Under the pieces are notes generated by a model. It was not told the DNA's origin. It did no database searches and worked only from the letters and a program-made list of their open reading frames with translations. From the NCBI GenBank assembly GCA_963965975.1, contig OZ014415.1:7073001-7137000 (forward strand): 64,000 nucleotides of DNA, in the 5' to 3' direction. Position 1 is the stretch's first letter. Every line of letters begins with the position of its first letter. Below, piece after piece: positions 21,431-31,501 of this stretch. A program made the translations under genes and the position numbers. The DNA is from Xestospongia bergquistia. Taxonomy: Eukaryota; Porifera; Demospongiae; Haplosclerida; Petrosiidae.

Positions 21431-24094
21431 TTATTCAGGCTGTGTTGGCAGTTCAGAAGTTGTTGTTTTCGCAAGAGACAAAGATGTACTTTTAGCTGCT
21501 GTACTTGCACTTTTTACATTTTGACTTGGCCAAACTATCATTATAAAGACTCGTGGACCAAACAGACATACTAGAACAGCTAAAGCACTTAATTGAATAG
21601 CTAATGATATCACGGCTGGTTGAAACTGAGGATCAGTAGCAAAATATGTTATGATGAATGCTATCCACACAAGACCCAGTGAAAATGTAGAAAATGCTAC
21701 ATATCTTGATTCATTAAAGTTCTCAGGAAATCGAATTGTCAAAACAGCTAGTCCATTACTTGCAATCATTAGAGCAGATAAGTACAGCATTTGTATAGCC
21801 AATACTTCAATATGAGGTGTGGTACATTGGAGAGCAAGTGTTGGAAAGTCATTTGTATCCTGTGTATTATTTACTTGATTTTTCACAACACCAGGATGGA
21901 CAACAATTAGAGATATTAGTTCCAAAACCATTTGAATTCCTACCAATAGAAATGTAAACAAAATCTGATGCATTGGGGAAATAAACCTGGGTCTAGAAGT
22001 AATGTTTTTCTGTAAAAATATTCGAGCAATTCGAACAAGTTTAATGAATACAGCACAGACAATTAATGAAAAGCAAAACCATGCTCCTATCCTTTGAAGA
22101 GTACAGACACCCACTGAGGGTTTTGGCATAAATACAACTGTTATTAGAAAACAAAGAGCTATTCCACTTAGAAGAAGTGCCATTTGTTCTCGTCCTGATG
22201 ACTTTACAATTGGTGTGTTCCAGAAATATATGAAGACTCCACTCACAAATATTACGGCTAATAATCCTATTATAGCTAATAATATTAGTACAATAGACCA
22301 TCCATCAGAAGGCTTAAGATATGACTCTCCAATATCTACACAACTTGTACTACCATTAAGAGGGTTATTTCCCCACATATATTGAGGACAGGTTTGACAT
22401 TCTGTTGAAGTAGAGTTAATGTAATTTTGTCCAAGACAAGGATCACAGGTAACACAACAAGATGATACCACATCACGCTTGATAAATCCAGGACCACAAA
22501 CTTGACATTGAGAGATGACTTTATAATTAATATCACTTGATTCATTAAGACCAAACTGTTTGGAGACATTTGCATAAAAATGAAGACGTTTTCCTGATGC
22601 ACTTCCATCCCAGTAGCCAATATTTACTATGTCAAAAATATTACGACAATTTTTGCATGATATTACTTGGTAGTTATGAATTCCATATTTGGCTTTAACA
22701 TTACCCTCTTCATCAAACTTTATTTGATTTCCAGTTGGACTTGAAAAATTAAGATTTTTGATGTATTGTAATAGATTTTCACCATTAAACTCTAATGTTT
22801 GTCCAAGACATGTTTGGTTCTGGGGATACCATACTAACGGTTGTTGGCAGTTATCATTTAAAAAGTTATTGATTGCATGTGCTACACTATATACAGCATC
22901 AATAACAAGTGGATCAAAAGAATCTTGTTGATAATTGGGATCATCTGCAATACTTCTATTAGTACAATTAACGTTAATATTACACTTATAATAGCGCTCA
23001 TAAAAATCAGTAAACCAAGGATTGCGTAAGTTAGTTGCTGGAGTAAGTTGTGAGTAGTAGTCATCAAAAGAATGTACTTTTTCAGCATACGGTGCTATCC
23101 CCCATTTTCCTATAGTAATATCTGAAAAATCTGTAATTTCTGACCAAGCATCACTTGCAATCCACAAGAATCGCCTTTTTGAAACACCAGAGGTGTACAA
23201 CCTTTGAACTTCTTTTAAGACACTTTTAACATGATTAATAGAGGCAAATAAAACAACAACATTAGCAGAAGAATTGATTAATTTATTAGCCAATGCTGTG
23301 TAGTTAGATAATGTATAACTATCCTCAATCCCTTCATTAATATCAATGCATAAACCATTACTTTGAGCTAGACGATGAAACTCATCAATACCAGGTCGAC
23401 CATACAAATTATTTGAATATATAGTTGAGACATGGTCCCAACCAAAATATATTATTAAGTCAATCATTGCTTGAGCTTGTTGATCATCAGGAGGAATTGT
23501 ACGATAAAAGTAAGTGTAACGATCACGATTGCTTAAAATTGGAGATGTTGATGAGAAACTGATTTGAGGCATATTGAATACACGAAAGAAGCTAGCAACT
23601 GGAATAGACACATAACTAACTATGGCTCCAATAACAGCCACTACTGGAAGTTTAGTTGAACTCAAATCTGAGTCAAGACAACTTTCAAGTTCTAAACGAC
23701 CACTTGAAAGCACAAGGTCAACACTCTCATCAAGAGCTATATTTTCACTTATACAAGTGTCCCTGATATCATAACCAAGTGTTATATTAGGTAAAATGTG
23801 AGGGTCATTGTTGACAAGATCTATTGCAAAAAACATGGCTTCCATATTTTCTACACTCTTGTGTAGCAAAATCTCACCACATTTTCCACCACTTGAATTA
23901 GCTTCATGTGAATGTACTCGTAGTAACCCACCTAAAATGATGTCTTTATCTTCAAGATCTTGTATGCCACTTATTCTAGTACCTCCATCAGCTCTAAGAA
24001 CAGGTACAGAAGTGTTATAATGATATTGAGCTGCACATTTGGTAAGCAAAAGAAACTGGAAGAACACAACAAGAAAAGCAAGAGTCCACTTCAT
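21431..24094 (-). CDS. mGluR-like class C GPCR (receptor 3)
   Basis: An 887-residue single-exon receptor starting MKWTLAFLVV; an in-frame GTG lies 18 bp upstream, but the ATG at 24094 heads the signal peptide shared by all copies. Order: signal peptide, Venus-flytrap domain (~55-490), nine-cysteine linker (SQCQVC, CCVTCDPC, CQTCP), 7TM_3 and a tail ending ELPTQPE. The amino-acid backbone contacts are kept (VIGAIVS, FSSTS, PPDD, NLYG, SDAW), but the Arg78 equivalent is Asn (KSVENMEAM) and the Lys409 equivalent is Phe (QDSFDPLV), so a side-chain carboxylate would not be held as in mGluRs. A broken alpha-kinase faces its 3' end 1.6 kb away. Confidence 0.95.
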   Translation of the reverse strand: MKWTLAFLVVFFQFLLLTKCAAQYHYNTSVPVLRADGGTRISGIQDLEDKDIILGGLLRVHSHEANSSGGKCGEILLHKSVENMEAMFFAIDLVNNDPHILPNITLGYDIRDTCISENIALDESVDLVLSSGRLELESCLDSDLSSTKLPVVAVIGAIVSYVSIPVASFFRVFNMPQISFSSTSPILSNRDRYTYFYRTIPPDDQQAQAMIDLIIYFGWDHVSTIYSNNLYGRPGIDEFHRLAQSNGLCIDINEGIEDSYTLSNYTALANKLINSSANVVVLFASINHVKSVLKEVQRLYTSGVSKRRFLWIASDAWSEITDFSDITIGKWGIAPYAEKVHSFDDYYSQLTPATNLRNPWFTDFYERYYKCNINVNCTNRSIADDPNYQQDSFDPLVIDAVYSVAHAINNFLNDNCQQPLVWYPQNQTCLGQTLEFNGENLLQYIKNLNFSSPTGNQIKFDEEGNVKAKYGIHNYQVISCKNCRNIFDIVNIGYWDGSASGKRLHFYANVSKQFGLNESSDINYKVISQCQVCGPGFIKRDVVSSCCVTCDPCLGQNYINSTSTECQTCPQYMWGNNPLNGSTSCVDIGESYLKPSDGWSIVLILLAIIGLLAVIFVSGVFIYFWNTPIVKSSGREQMALLLSGIALCFLITVVFMPKPSVGVCTLQRIGAWFCFSLIVCAVFIKLVRIARIFLQKNITSRPRFISPMHQILFTFLLVGIQMVLELISLIVVHPGVVKNQVNNTQDTNDFPTLALQCTTPHIEVLAIQMLYLSALMIASNGLAVLTIRFPENFNESRYVAFSTFSLGLVWIAFIITYFATDPQFQPAVISLAIQLSALAVLVCLFGPRVFIMIVWPSQNVKSASTAAKSTSLSLAKTTTSELPTQPE

Positions 24095-24142
24095 GTTAAT
24101 TACTCTGTTCACTTGGTGTCAAGTGAGATTGCGTGCTTTATG

Positions 24143-24150
24143 CTTATATA
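24143..24150 (-). promoter_or_regulatory. TATA box of receptor 3
   Basis: TATATAAG on the minus strand, about 50 bp before the ATG. Related TATA-like boxes in similar context occur at 42112-42119 and 60894-60901, and a box in a different context at about 50989-50999. Confidence 0.55.
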
Positions 24151-24934
24151 TGTTGTGATGATTACTTTAAAGCTTAATTCAATGCTGACTTTAAAGGATA
24201 ACATATGCTAATGTATAAAATGTTTGCTTACAAACAAATAAACATGTACTTAGTGTAGGTGTCATGTTGGTATTTCTCATATGCATTTATCATACTTAAA
24301 CTAAGCCACATTTGCCCATATATGGAAGCTAGACAATGACGATGAATACACAGATATTACCTTTAATTATTGAGGTATTTTATGGTCATAAGAAATAGAA
24401 CAGCTGCAGATCTTATGAGTTAAATAAATAACATATTCAATGAGGCTAACCATGTCATATACAACTTTTGGAACTTATCTTATGACATTCTTGTAGAAAA
24501 ACATTGTGCAATAACAAAAATAGTTGAACAATTGAATATGTTTTGTACTAATAACCTTAAACATTGTGTACACAAACATTAAATGTGTTTTTCTCATACG
24601 GATGCTATAAGCTAGCTGATGATCAACAAATAATGAAAACTGTGAGTACAATTTTTGGCAATACATAGATAGCATTACAATTGTGTGTTATGCCATTTTT
24701 CTGCCCAGCATGCCAAATGGTCCAAAGATGATTTTGGACCAGATGTACATTTATAACTATATATGAGCTGGTAGCATGCTACTCCAATCAGTAAATAAAG
24801 GCTCTCTGGCATGTGATCAAATACCTCTGTAGACAACCAGATACTTTGATCAATGAAATGCACTATAGCGCAGAACGTTTGCAACAGTTTCTGTAGTGAT
24901 ATATTAGTCTACTTGCAATTGCCATGCTGCCAGT
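24151..24934. other. receptor 3 upstream block
   Basis: Non-coding block shared by the minus-strand receptors. GTGTCATGTTGGTATTTCTCA and TTTGCCCATATATGGAAGC words recur at 41790-41810, 42180-42240, 46370-46440, 56570-56640 and elsewhere. No ORF is conserved between copies. Confidence 0.6.
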
Positions 24935-25308
24935 CAGGCCTGGGGTAATAGTAATATGTAATAGTAATAGTAATAGTAATAGAAGGGGAAGTAATATGTA
25001 ATTTCATATTACATCTCTATTACATTACTGTTTAGTCCTATGTTGTGTTAGTTAGCAATTTAGCATATGTTTCTGACTCTCTGATTTGTTAGCAAGGTAT
25101 AGCAAGGTATTTTCCGACCTGACAGGTGCTCCTTGAGTGACTCTGTATTTCAAAAACTAATCACCGTAAAATGTAATGGACATGTTAGTGATGTTACAAC
25201 TGCTTGATTTAATTTCTTAAATACAAATTACAAAATCTTTAACAGAAAAATTTTGAAGTAATAGTAATAGTAATAGATTACATTGCAATGTAATTGACCC
25301 CAGGCCTG
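24935..25308. mobile_element. hAT-like MITE (374 bp)
   Basis: 12-bp terminal inverted repeats CAGGCCTGGGGT at both ends. The flanking octamers CTGCCAGT and CTGTCACT agree at 6 of 8 positions, consistent with a decayed 8-bp target-site duplication as made by hAT transposases. The interior has GTAATA runs near both ends and no ORF, so it is a non-autonomous and fairly old insertion. Confidence 0.75.
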
Positions 25309-25589
25309 CTGTCACTACAGGATAGCTTAATAAATAATAAATATGTAGAGTAAAATAGGCAACAGAATTGTATGAAAACCACTTTTACTTAAGCAAACAT
25401 ATTGTTAAACTATAGGCGTAGCAAGTGCAAGCATAACCTTAATGAGCGCGACAGTGACAGCAGTTAGTAAGACTCTGTTTATTTGCTAATTTACATATAT
25501 TGTAGAGTTGGTGTAGCTTTTGTAACATTTACTATAGCAGTAATCTCAAGGCAGCAACAGCTATTTCTAGATGCATCTTTTGCAAAGAA

Positions 25590-26215
25590 TATGAAATTAT
25601 GAAGTAGAATTGGATGTCCGCCTTCGGCTTCTGTAGAAGCTGAAAGCAGCCATCCATTTCTACTTTGTAATTTCCAATTCTACTTCGTAATTTCTTATTC
25701 TACTTTGAAGTTTTCCAAAATATTCCAATTCTATTTTCTATCTTTCAATGGAATATTTAATAACTATAAAATCTACGGAAGCCGAAGGCGGACATCCAAT
25801 TTTACTTCGTAATTTCCAATTCTACTTCGTAATTTCTTATTCTACTTTGAAGTTTTCCAAAAATATTCTAATTCTATTTTCTATCCTTTGATGGAATATT
25901 TAACAACTAAAATCTTATACCCCACCATAACTGGAAACATGTCGCTTTGCTCCATTCTAAGAGACGGCTTGCAGTGCTCACTTCACTTCATTGAGCTCAA
26001 TTAAGTGAAGTGAGCACTGCGAGCCGTCTCTTAGAATGAAGCAAAACAACATGTTTCCAGTTATGGTGGGGTATAGGATTTTAGTTGTTAAATATTCCAT
26101 CAAAGGATAGAAAATAGAATTGAATATGGAATATTTTGTGAAAACTTCAAAGTAGAATATGAAATTATATAGTAGAATTGGAAATTATGAAGTAGAAATG
26201 GATGGTCGCCTTCGA
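25590..26215. mobile_element. foldback element with ~215-bp arms
   Basis: A near-perfect palindrome centred at 25995/25996 (ATTGAGCTCAAT), with arms 25776-25995 and 25996-26215 ending in GCCGAAGGCGGACATCC-type sequence. A further part copy of the left end lies at 25608-25775. No ORF. One transcript across it would fold into a long hairpin. Confidence 0.9.
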
Positions 26216-26217
26216 TG

Positions 26218-26535
26218 TCCATAATGTAGAATTCAAGGAGTGAATGGTAAGGAGACAATCTCGTTAATATATAGCATGAAGAGCAGGGGCTTAAATAGAG
26301 TCCTGTGGTGCTGGAGTCTTAGAGAGGTGGAAACTTCAACTAAAACTTGTTGCTATTTGCAACTTAAGTAGCTATTTAGATAAGGTATGATTTAAATAGG
26401 GTTGTAAGAGGATAGGGTATTTAGAAGTTGCTGATGGGGGATGAATTCAAAGGCTTTAGTGAGATCAAAGAAAACATTGCAGATGAAGCTTTCAGAATCC
26501 AGAGAAGAGAGCTGCGGATTAGAGCTTTTTCTGTA
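26218..26535 (-). mobile_element. LINE reverse transcriptase relic
   Basis: On the minus strand the translation contains NVFFDLTKAFEFIPHQQLL, then YLSC.K.QQVLVEVSTS and KPLLFMLYINEIV. These are the F.DL.KAFD.V.H, RKQ.V and GPLLFLLYINDI blocks of non-LTR retrotransposon (jockey/CR1-like) reverse transcriptases. In-frame stops and the missing catalytic FADD region show a truncated dead copy. It directly abuts the foldback element. Confidence 0.8.
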
Positions 26536-26939
26536 GCTAAACTTTGCTTAAATACATGTTTGCTATCAGAAAGAATTTTATGTCCATATATAGCAAACAT
26601 TGTATAACCAATAAAGATGTGATATTCATGAAGTATTGTTGACTGATGAGTATAAAAGCTATTATATAGTGCATGATATTTGTTAAAATAAAAGTCATGT
26701 ATAATTTCTGTTGTTAATAACTCGATATGTATGTAACTTGGCAGTTGTGTAATAAATGCATCTGTATGTGTTGATTATTGTTTATGTAATTAAGTTAGGT
26801 GTTAGTGAGTTTGGAAATTTGAATTATTGTTGTTCTCTCTCAAGTTATGTTTTGTTCTTTTCTGTTGTGATCCATTGTACTTCCAATCAGTTTAATAATA
26901 TTGGTCAAAATCTAGCAACAGACTATGCATCTGCCAACA

Positions 26940-27744
26940 GATAGTGCATTAGGAATAAAAACAGCATGGTGTTGACTTTGTACATAAAATAATATGCTAT
27001 GCTATGTACTGCAAGTGATGTAATCTATATAACCAACCAAACAAAAAAAAACAATCCACTTTTACAGTATATACATATATATTACAATATAAAATTAAAA
27101 TTGATTGGTTTATTTAACCAATATATGGTTATACAAGTTGCATATAGCAAAGTTTATATTATACACAGAGAGTAAGGATAATACTGTTTGATGTACTACA
27201 GAATTAACTGTTCATGTAGTTATATTTGTACATATATCACTATAAAAATTAGTGTGTTTATAAACTATTTGCATGATTAAGTACAGTTACAGAGTATGCC
27301 AACATAATGAACCATATGATGCTGTACCAGAGCTTGTTTATATGTGACCACATGACTACATGTTAGTTCAGTTTAATAGCATCTATCTCCCACTCACAGC
27401 TTGAATTATTGAGCAATCAACTACAAAGACTACTTTGGGCTTCTAATTGGGTTCAAATAATTACTTACACTAGTTTTCACTTTGTAGCAAGTCAGTATTG
27501 GGATGCACATCATATTATGGAAACAATGATAACTTTATAGTGGGTTATACAGTAGGTTATGTGTACAGTAGATCACAGTGGGTCACAGTAGGTTACAGTA
27601 GGTTAGTATGGGCTACAGTAGATTATGGGTATGGTAGATTATAGTAGGTGAAAGTAGATTACAGTGAGCTAAAGTAGGCTAGGATGTATTAAAGTGGAGT
27701 ATGCATGCAATGAGTTAAAGCTATATAGACAGTCATTGCTGCAA
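26940..27744. other. orphan receptor 3' flank block
   Basis: Matches 20270-21000 and 53200-54000: palindrome arm, the ATTGGTTTATTTAACCAAT stretch, the GATTAAGTACAGTTAC segment and the TTACAG minisatellite (27535-27715). No receptor follows. The sequence passes straight into the kinase upstream block at about 27745. Confidence 0.75.
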
Positions 27745-30516
27745 GACAAGCAATCATTAGATTCTGTATTGTTCTTGTTCATTTTTTTTATTGATTTTCA
27801 TTATCTAGTTTAGGATGGATTTCAAATGGCCTGGATTGATAAGTACTCTACATGCAACAATTACTGGGGTCAATAATTTAATGTTGACAATAAAGAATTT
27901 ATCATTAACTAGAGTGACAAATAGCATAGTTTGCCCTCCTGGTAAAAGGATGTTTAAAATCAATGGTATCATTATCATATTCTTTTCTAATTGCTTATTA
28001 CATTAAAGCTAATGAGCATTTTATAACATGAATATGTACAATTTGCACAATGTTTGTGTTATTATAATGTATAGGTACATGTATATACAAGCTTTTAATT
28101 ATGTTTAATGTATGTTAACAGAGTATTTAGTGCATATGAAGCCAACTCTCACTAAATGAAACAACGTTAGCATGCTCACACTATAGTCTCACAACAAAAT
28201 TAAGATAATTACAAAATGAGTTACATGATACTATTAGCAGTTGATGTATGTAAGGTATGTGATTATTTATCATCAAAATTCAGTAATTTTGGGATTAAAT
28301 GTCTCAGTGGTTGTGTTTGTTGGAGGGTGATTCTCACTTGGTGTATGGAATGACTTATTTGTAGGACTACTAGGAGTTGCAGTAGTAGTTGTCAACACAT
28401 TTTGATCTGGCTTGAATATGTGTGTATTCAATTCAGCCACAAAAATAATGAAATGCACTAAAGTGCTTAACCTCGCTGCGGTCATATCCAGACACTTCCT
28501 CAAATGACGTAATCCACATGATGTGCAAGATGATTATTGATGACTACAGTACAGTACAGAAGTTTTGCTACCATCCACTGTAGTTTGGTGGGTACCAGTG
28601 CCTTGTTTGCCGAGTTAAAGCAGTTCAAAGCCATTTGCCCTGGTAACAGACACACACACACACATATTGTTTACAGATAATAATATAATTGAGTTAATGT
28701 AAATTTAGTTTCTGCATCTTTGTCTTGAAAGAAGGTAATGTATAATTTCAATATCTTTAAAAAAAATTATACATAGCAGTAATATTATGATGATATTGAA
28801 CTTATAACATTATGGCTAATTTTTGACATATCTCTATTAAAGTTTATATCCACAACTACAAATATAAAATATATATATATAGTATATATACAAATAAAAT
28901 ATTTACTAATTCATTATTGCTGATGTATAAGAAGTAAATAAACAAACAGGCTTATGGTAGAATATAGGTCAGTTTAAATAACTCAACAGTTGAGTAATTT
29001 TATTAGAGTAATCATACATGCCTAATGATCAAAATATGGAGTTACTAGGCAATTTCATCAAAGAAACTCTGACTTCCATTTTAATGTATGGCTGTATGAT
29101 CAACCAGGATGTTACAAATTATGATGTAATGTATGAATAAGTAATAAACATTACAACTGTGTGTAACCAATTATGAGAAGTTAAGTTACAACAGTCAGTA
29201 AAGTGACACCCCTTTAGCTCAATCCAGACCTATACACAGATTGAGCAAGATCAATGAAGGTAATCATCTCAAGTTCACATTTTATGAGGTAACTATATAT
29301 AATATAATATATATTGGGTGAATGAACTTATATATTCTATACATCACAGCATATACTATAGTACTACTTTCAATTTAGATCTAGTTTTAATTTCTGTAAA
29401 GCTCATTTCTCTTATTAACTATTTCTTTCCATAAAATTGTAAACAGAACAATATTGTTTTCAACCACTCTAAATTTTACATGTGTAATGTACATGTACTA
29501 TGATGGATGTGACAATTTGACACTGTTTGAAAGAATAGTGCAAACTAACGAAACTACAACATATCACTCCAATAGTGAGAATATAGATGTAGATATGTAT
29601 ATTGCCATTATAGTAACTTGTTCTGTTAAATCAGACTCTTCATTAAGGAAACTCAATTATTCCACTATAGAGATTTATCATTGTAGCTAGTATATAAATG
29701 GGTGTTGTTTACATTTAACATAGGGCAAGATAACCATTACAGTCAGTATTTGGATTGCTTTTTCATGTAATCTTTTCCTTAGCATCACAAGCTAAAATAG
29801 TAAAATAATATACATGTTACTATTTTAGGGATAATTTATGATATAATCCTATGAACAGTGACATACATGATTTAGTAAATGAATATAGAAACACCAAAAT
29901 ATACTGATACAATAGATGCCATAAAATGGATGCATAGAAGATAATGGACAAATAATACCCATCCACTCACCTTAATTATTAGAAGCAATGTACTTGCCTA
30001 ATAAAACTTAAATAGGGAATGTCCCTAAATTATCTTTACTAACAAATACAATTATCATGGAATGATGATAAACAGTAAATAAAAACAAAAATCATTGTGA
30101 GAGTAATAGTTAACTTCTATATCTGTCTGAGCTGAACATTAAAGGGCCAACTAAAGGATTTTAATAAGTTTTATAATAATCAAATAATATTATCTGTACT
30201 TTATGTGAAAATAATGGCATTGATCCCTTCATATGATGGAAAGAAAACTATTGTCAATACTTTTATACATTAATCAAACAATAATTACTTTAGGATATGA
30301 ATGAATGAAGTCATTCCAATTAGTAGCAACCATACCAGTAATAACCCTCATAGCGCCCCTGTCATTATGAAAATGTTATTCTATGATGGTTCCTTATACA
30401 TCATCAGCACCACGTCATAATAATGTGCATGCATGCTATGTTTACTCAAAGTTATTACAGTTGGGGGAGTATATATATGTTAGAAACTTGCTGTGTCAAG
30501 CAAAGAATAAGTCATT
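27745..30516 (+). other. kinase copy 3 upstream block with inserted receptor-tail region
   Basis: Bases 27745-28060 and 29690-30516 match 14990-16189. The intervening ~1.6 kb is absent at 15 kb and holds a receptor tail relic (28268-28440), a CA microsatellite (28650-28662) and AT-rich DNA resembling 36440-36600 and 43000-43200. No gene. Confidence 0.65.
28268..28440 (-). pseudogene. C-terminal tail relic of a lost receptor subfamily
   Basis: The minus-strand frame gives FKPDQNVLTTTTATPSSPT and a Thr/Ser/Pro-rich end TNTTTETFNPKITEFDDK, which resembles the start of receptor tails (WPSQNV, then Ser/Thr-rich). Related pieces at 35890-36055, 36230-36300 and 47475-47570 share the same tail, which none of the intact receptors in the window carries. 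Confidence 0.5.
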
Positions 30517-31263
30517 ATGTCTGAGAATACAACATTTGATTCAGACTCATTTGCTCAATGCCAATTTTGATATGCTTATAAAGGAAATTGGACTAATCCA
30601 CCCTCTAAAGCAGGTCAGCTTTGTGTCATCAAGAAGTTTAAAGATTCTTACACCTGGCAGAGAACAGGATGGGACACTACAATGAAAATATATTCAAAAG
30701 CTCAAGAATATGCAAATAATTTTTATGGAGGAAGAGTTGAGGTTACCAATTGCAATGTTCATGCAGTAACAAAAAGTGCAAATGCTCCTAGAGGAACAAG
30801 ACTAGGGGAATATGTTGTTGCTAAAAAGTATCTTGAAGGGGATTTCAAGAAGTGGTGTAATAATTATGGTTACATATCAAAGGAAACAAGAGGGGAAGAC
30901 TACATTTTGCCATCCTTTATGCATTGGAGTTGGATTCGTAGTAAAGGTCAAGAAATGGTGGGCGACTTACAAGGGGTTAAACAAAGTGGCAGTATGTATA
31001 AGTTAACAGATCCTGCTATAATGTCCATTAACAGAGAATATGGAGTTACAGATACTGGAATTGAGGGTATGGCCATGTTCTTTTTAGTTCATGGATGTTC
31101 TGATATCTGTAGAGGCCTTCCTAAACCAACATTAGCACAATTTGTTGGTAAGATACCTGATGATGTGATGCAACAAGCACTGGCATTTCAACAGCTGTCA
31201 ACAAGAGGAACAACATATAGTCATGAGATGAAATTTTCAGATCCTGAGATAACAAGGCCATGA
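30517..31263 (+). pseudogene. alpha-kinase copy 3, one nonsense codon and a replaced C-terminus
   Basis: Starts MSENTTFDSDSFAQCQF. The Arg codon of the RYAYKGNW segment is TGA (30568-30570). After it the frame is open through LCVIKKFK, GEYVVAKKYLEGDF, LPSFMHWSW, GDLQGV, LTDPAI and HGCSDIC to MKFSD. The last ~20 residues found in the other copies (EIKQAL...) are absent, because the DNA passes at 31243 into receptor 3' flank (CAGATCCTGAGATAACAAGG) and stops at 31261. An internal ATG at 30682 would give 193 residues lacking the N-lobe. It ends only 239 bp from the stop of the receptor at 31502, in convergent orientation. Confidence 0.88.
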
Positions 31264-31501
31264 CGCAATTATCATCACAGTGAGTAATACATGTATATGT
31301 AGCCTGTAAGCTAAGATAATTATTATAACAGATATAGCAACAACTTTTTATTAAAAGTCACACAACTCTAAATTACAAGTCATATGTATCAGCTTTAAAA
31401 GGTAAAATAAAAATTAAGGGAGTAACAAAATAAGCTACATTAAGATTATGTCAGTAAAGTAACCAAGACATAAACATTTACTGAATTGTGGTAAAGTAAT
31501 A

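Noticed and set aside
24675-24884. 69-codon minus-strand ORF upstream of receptor 3
   Set aside because: The paralogous flank near 57150-57310 does not keep the frame. It was judged chance.
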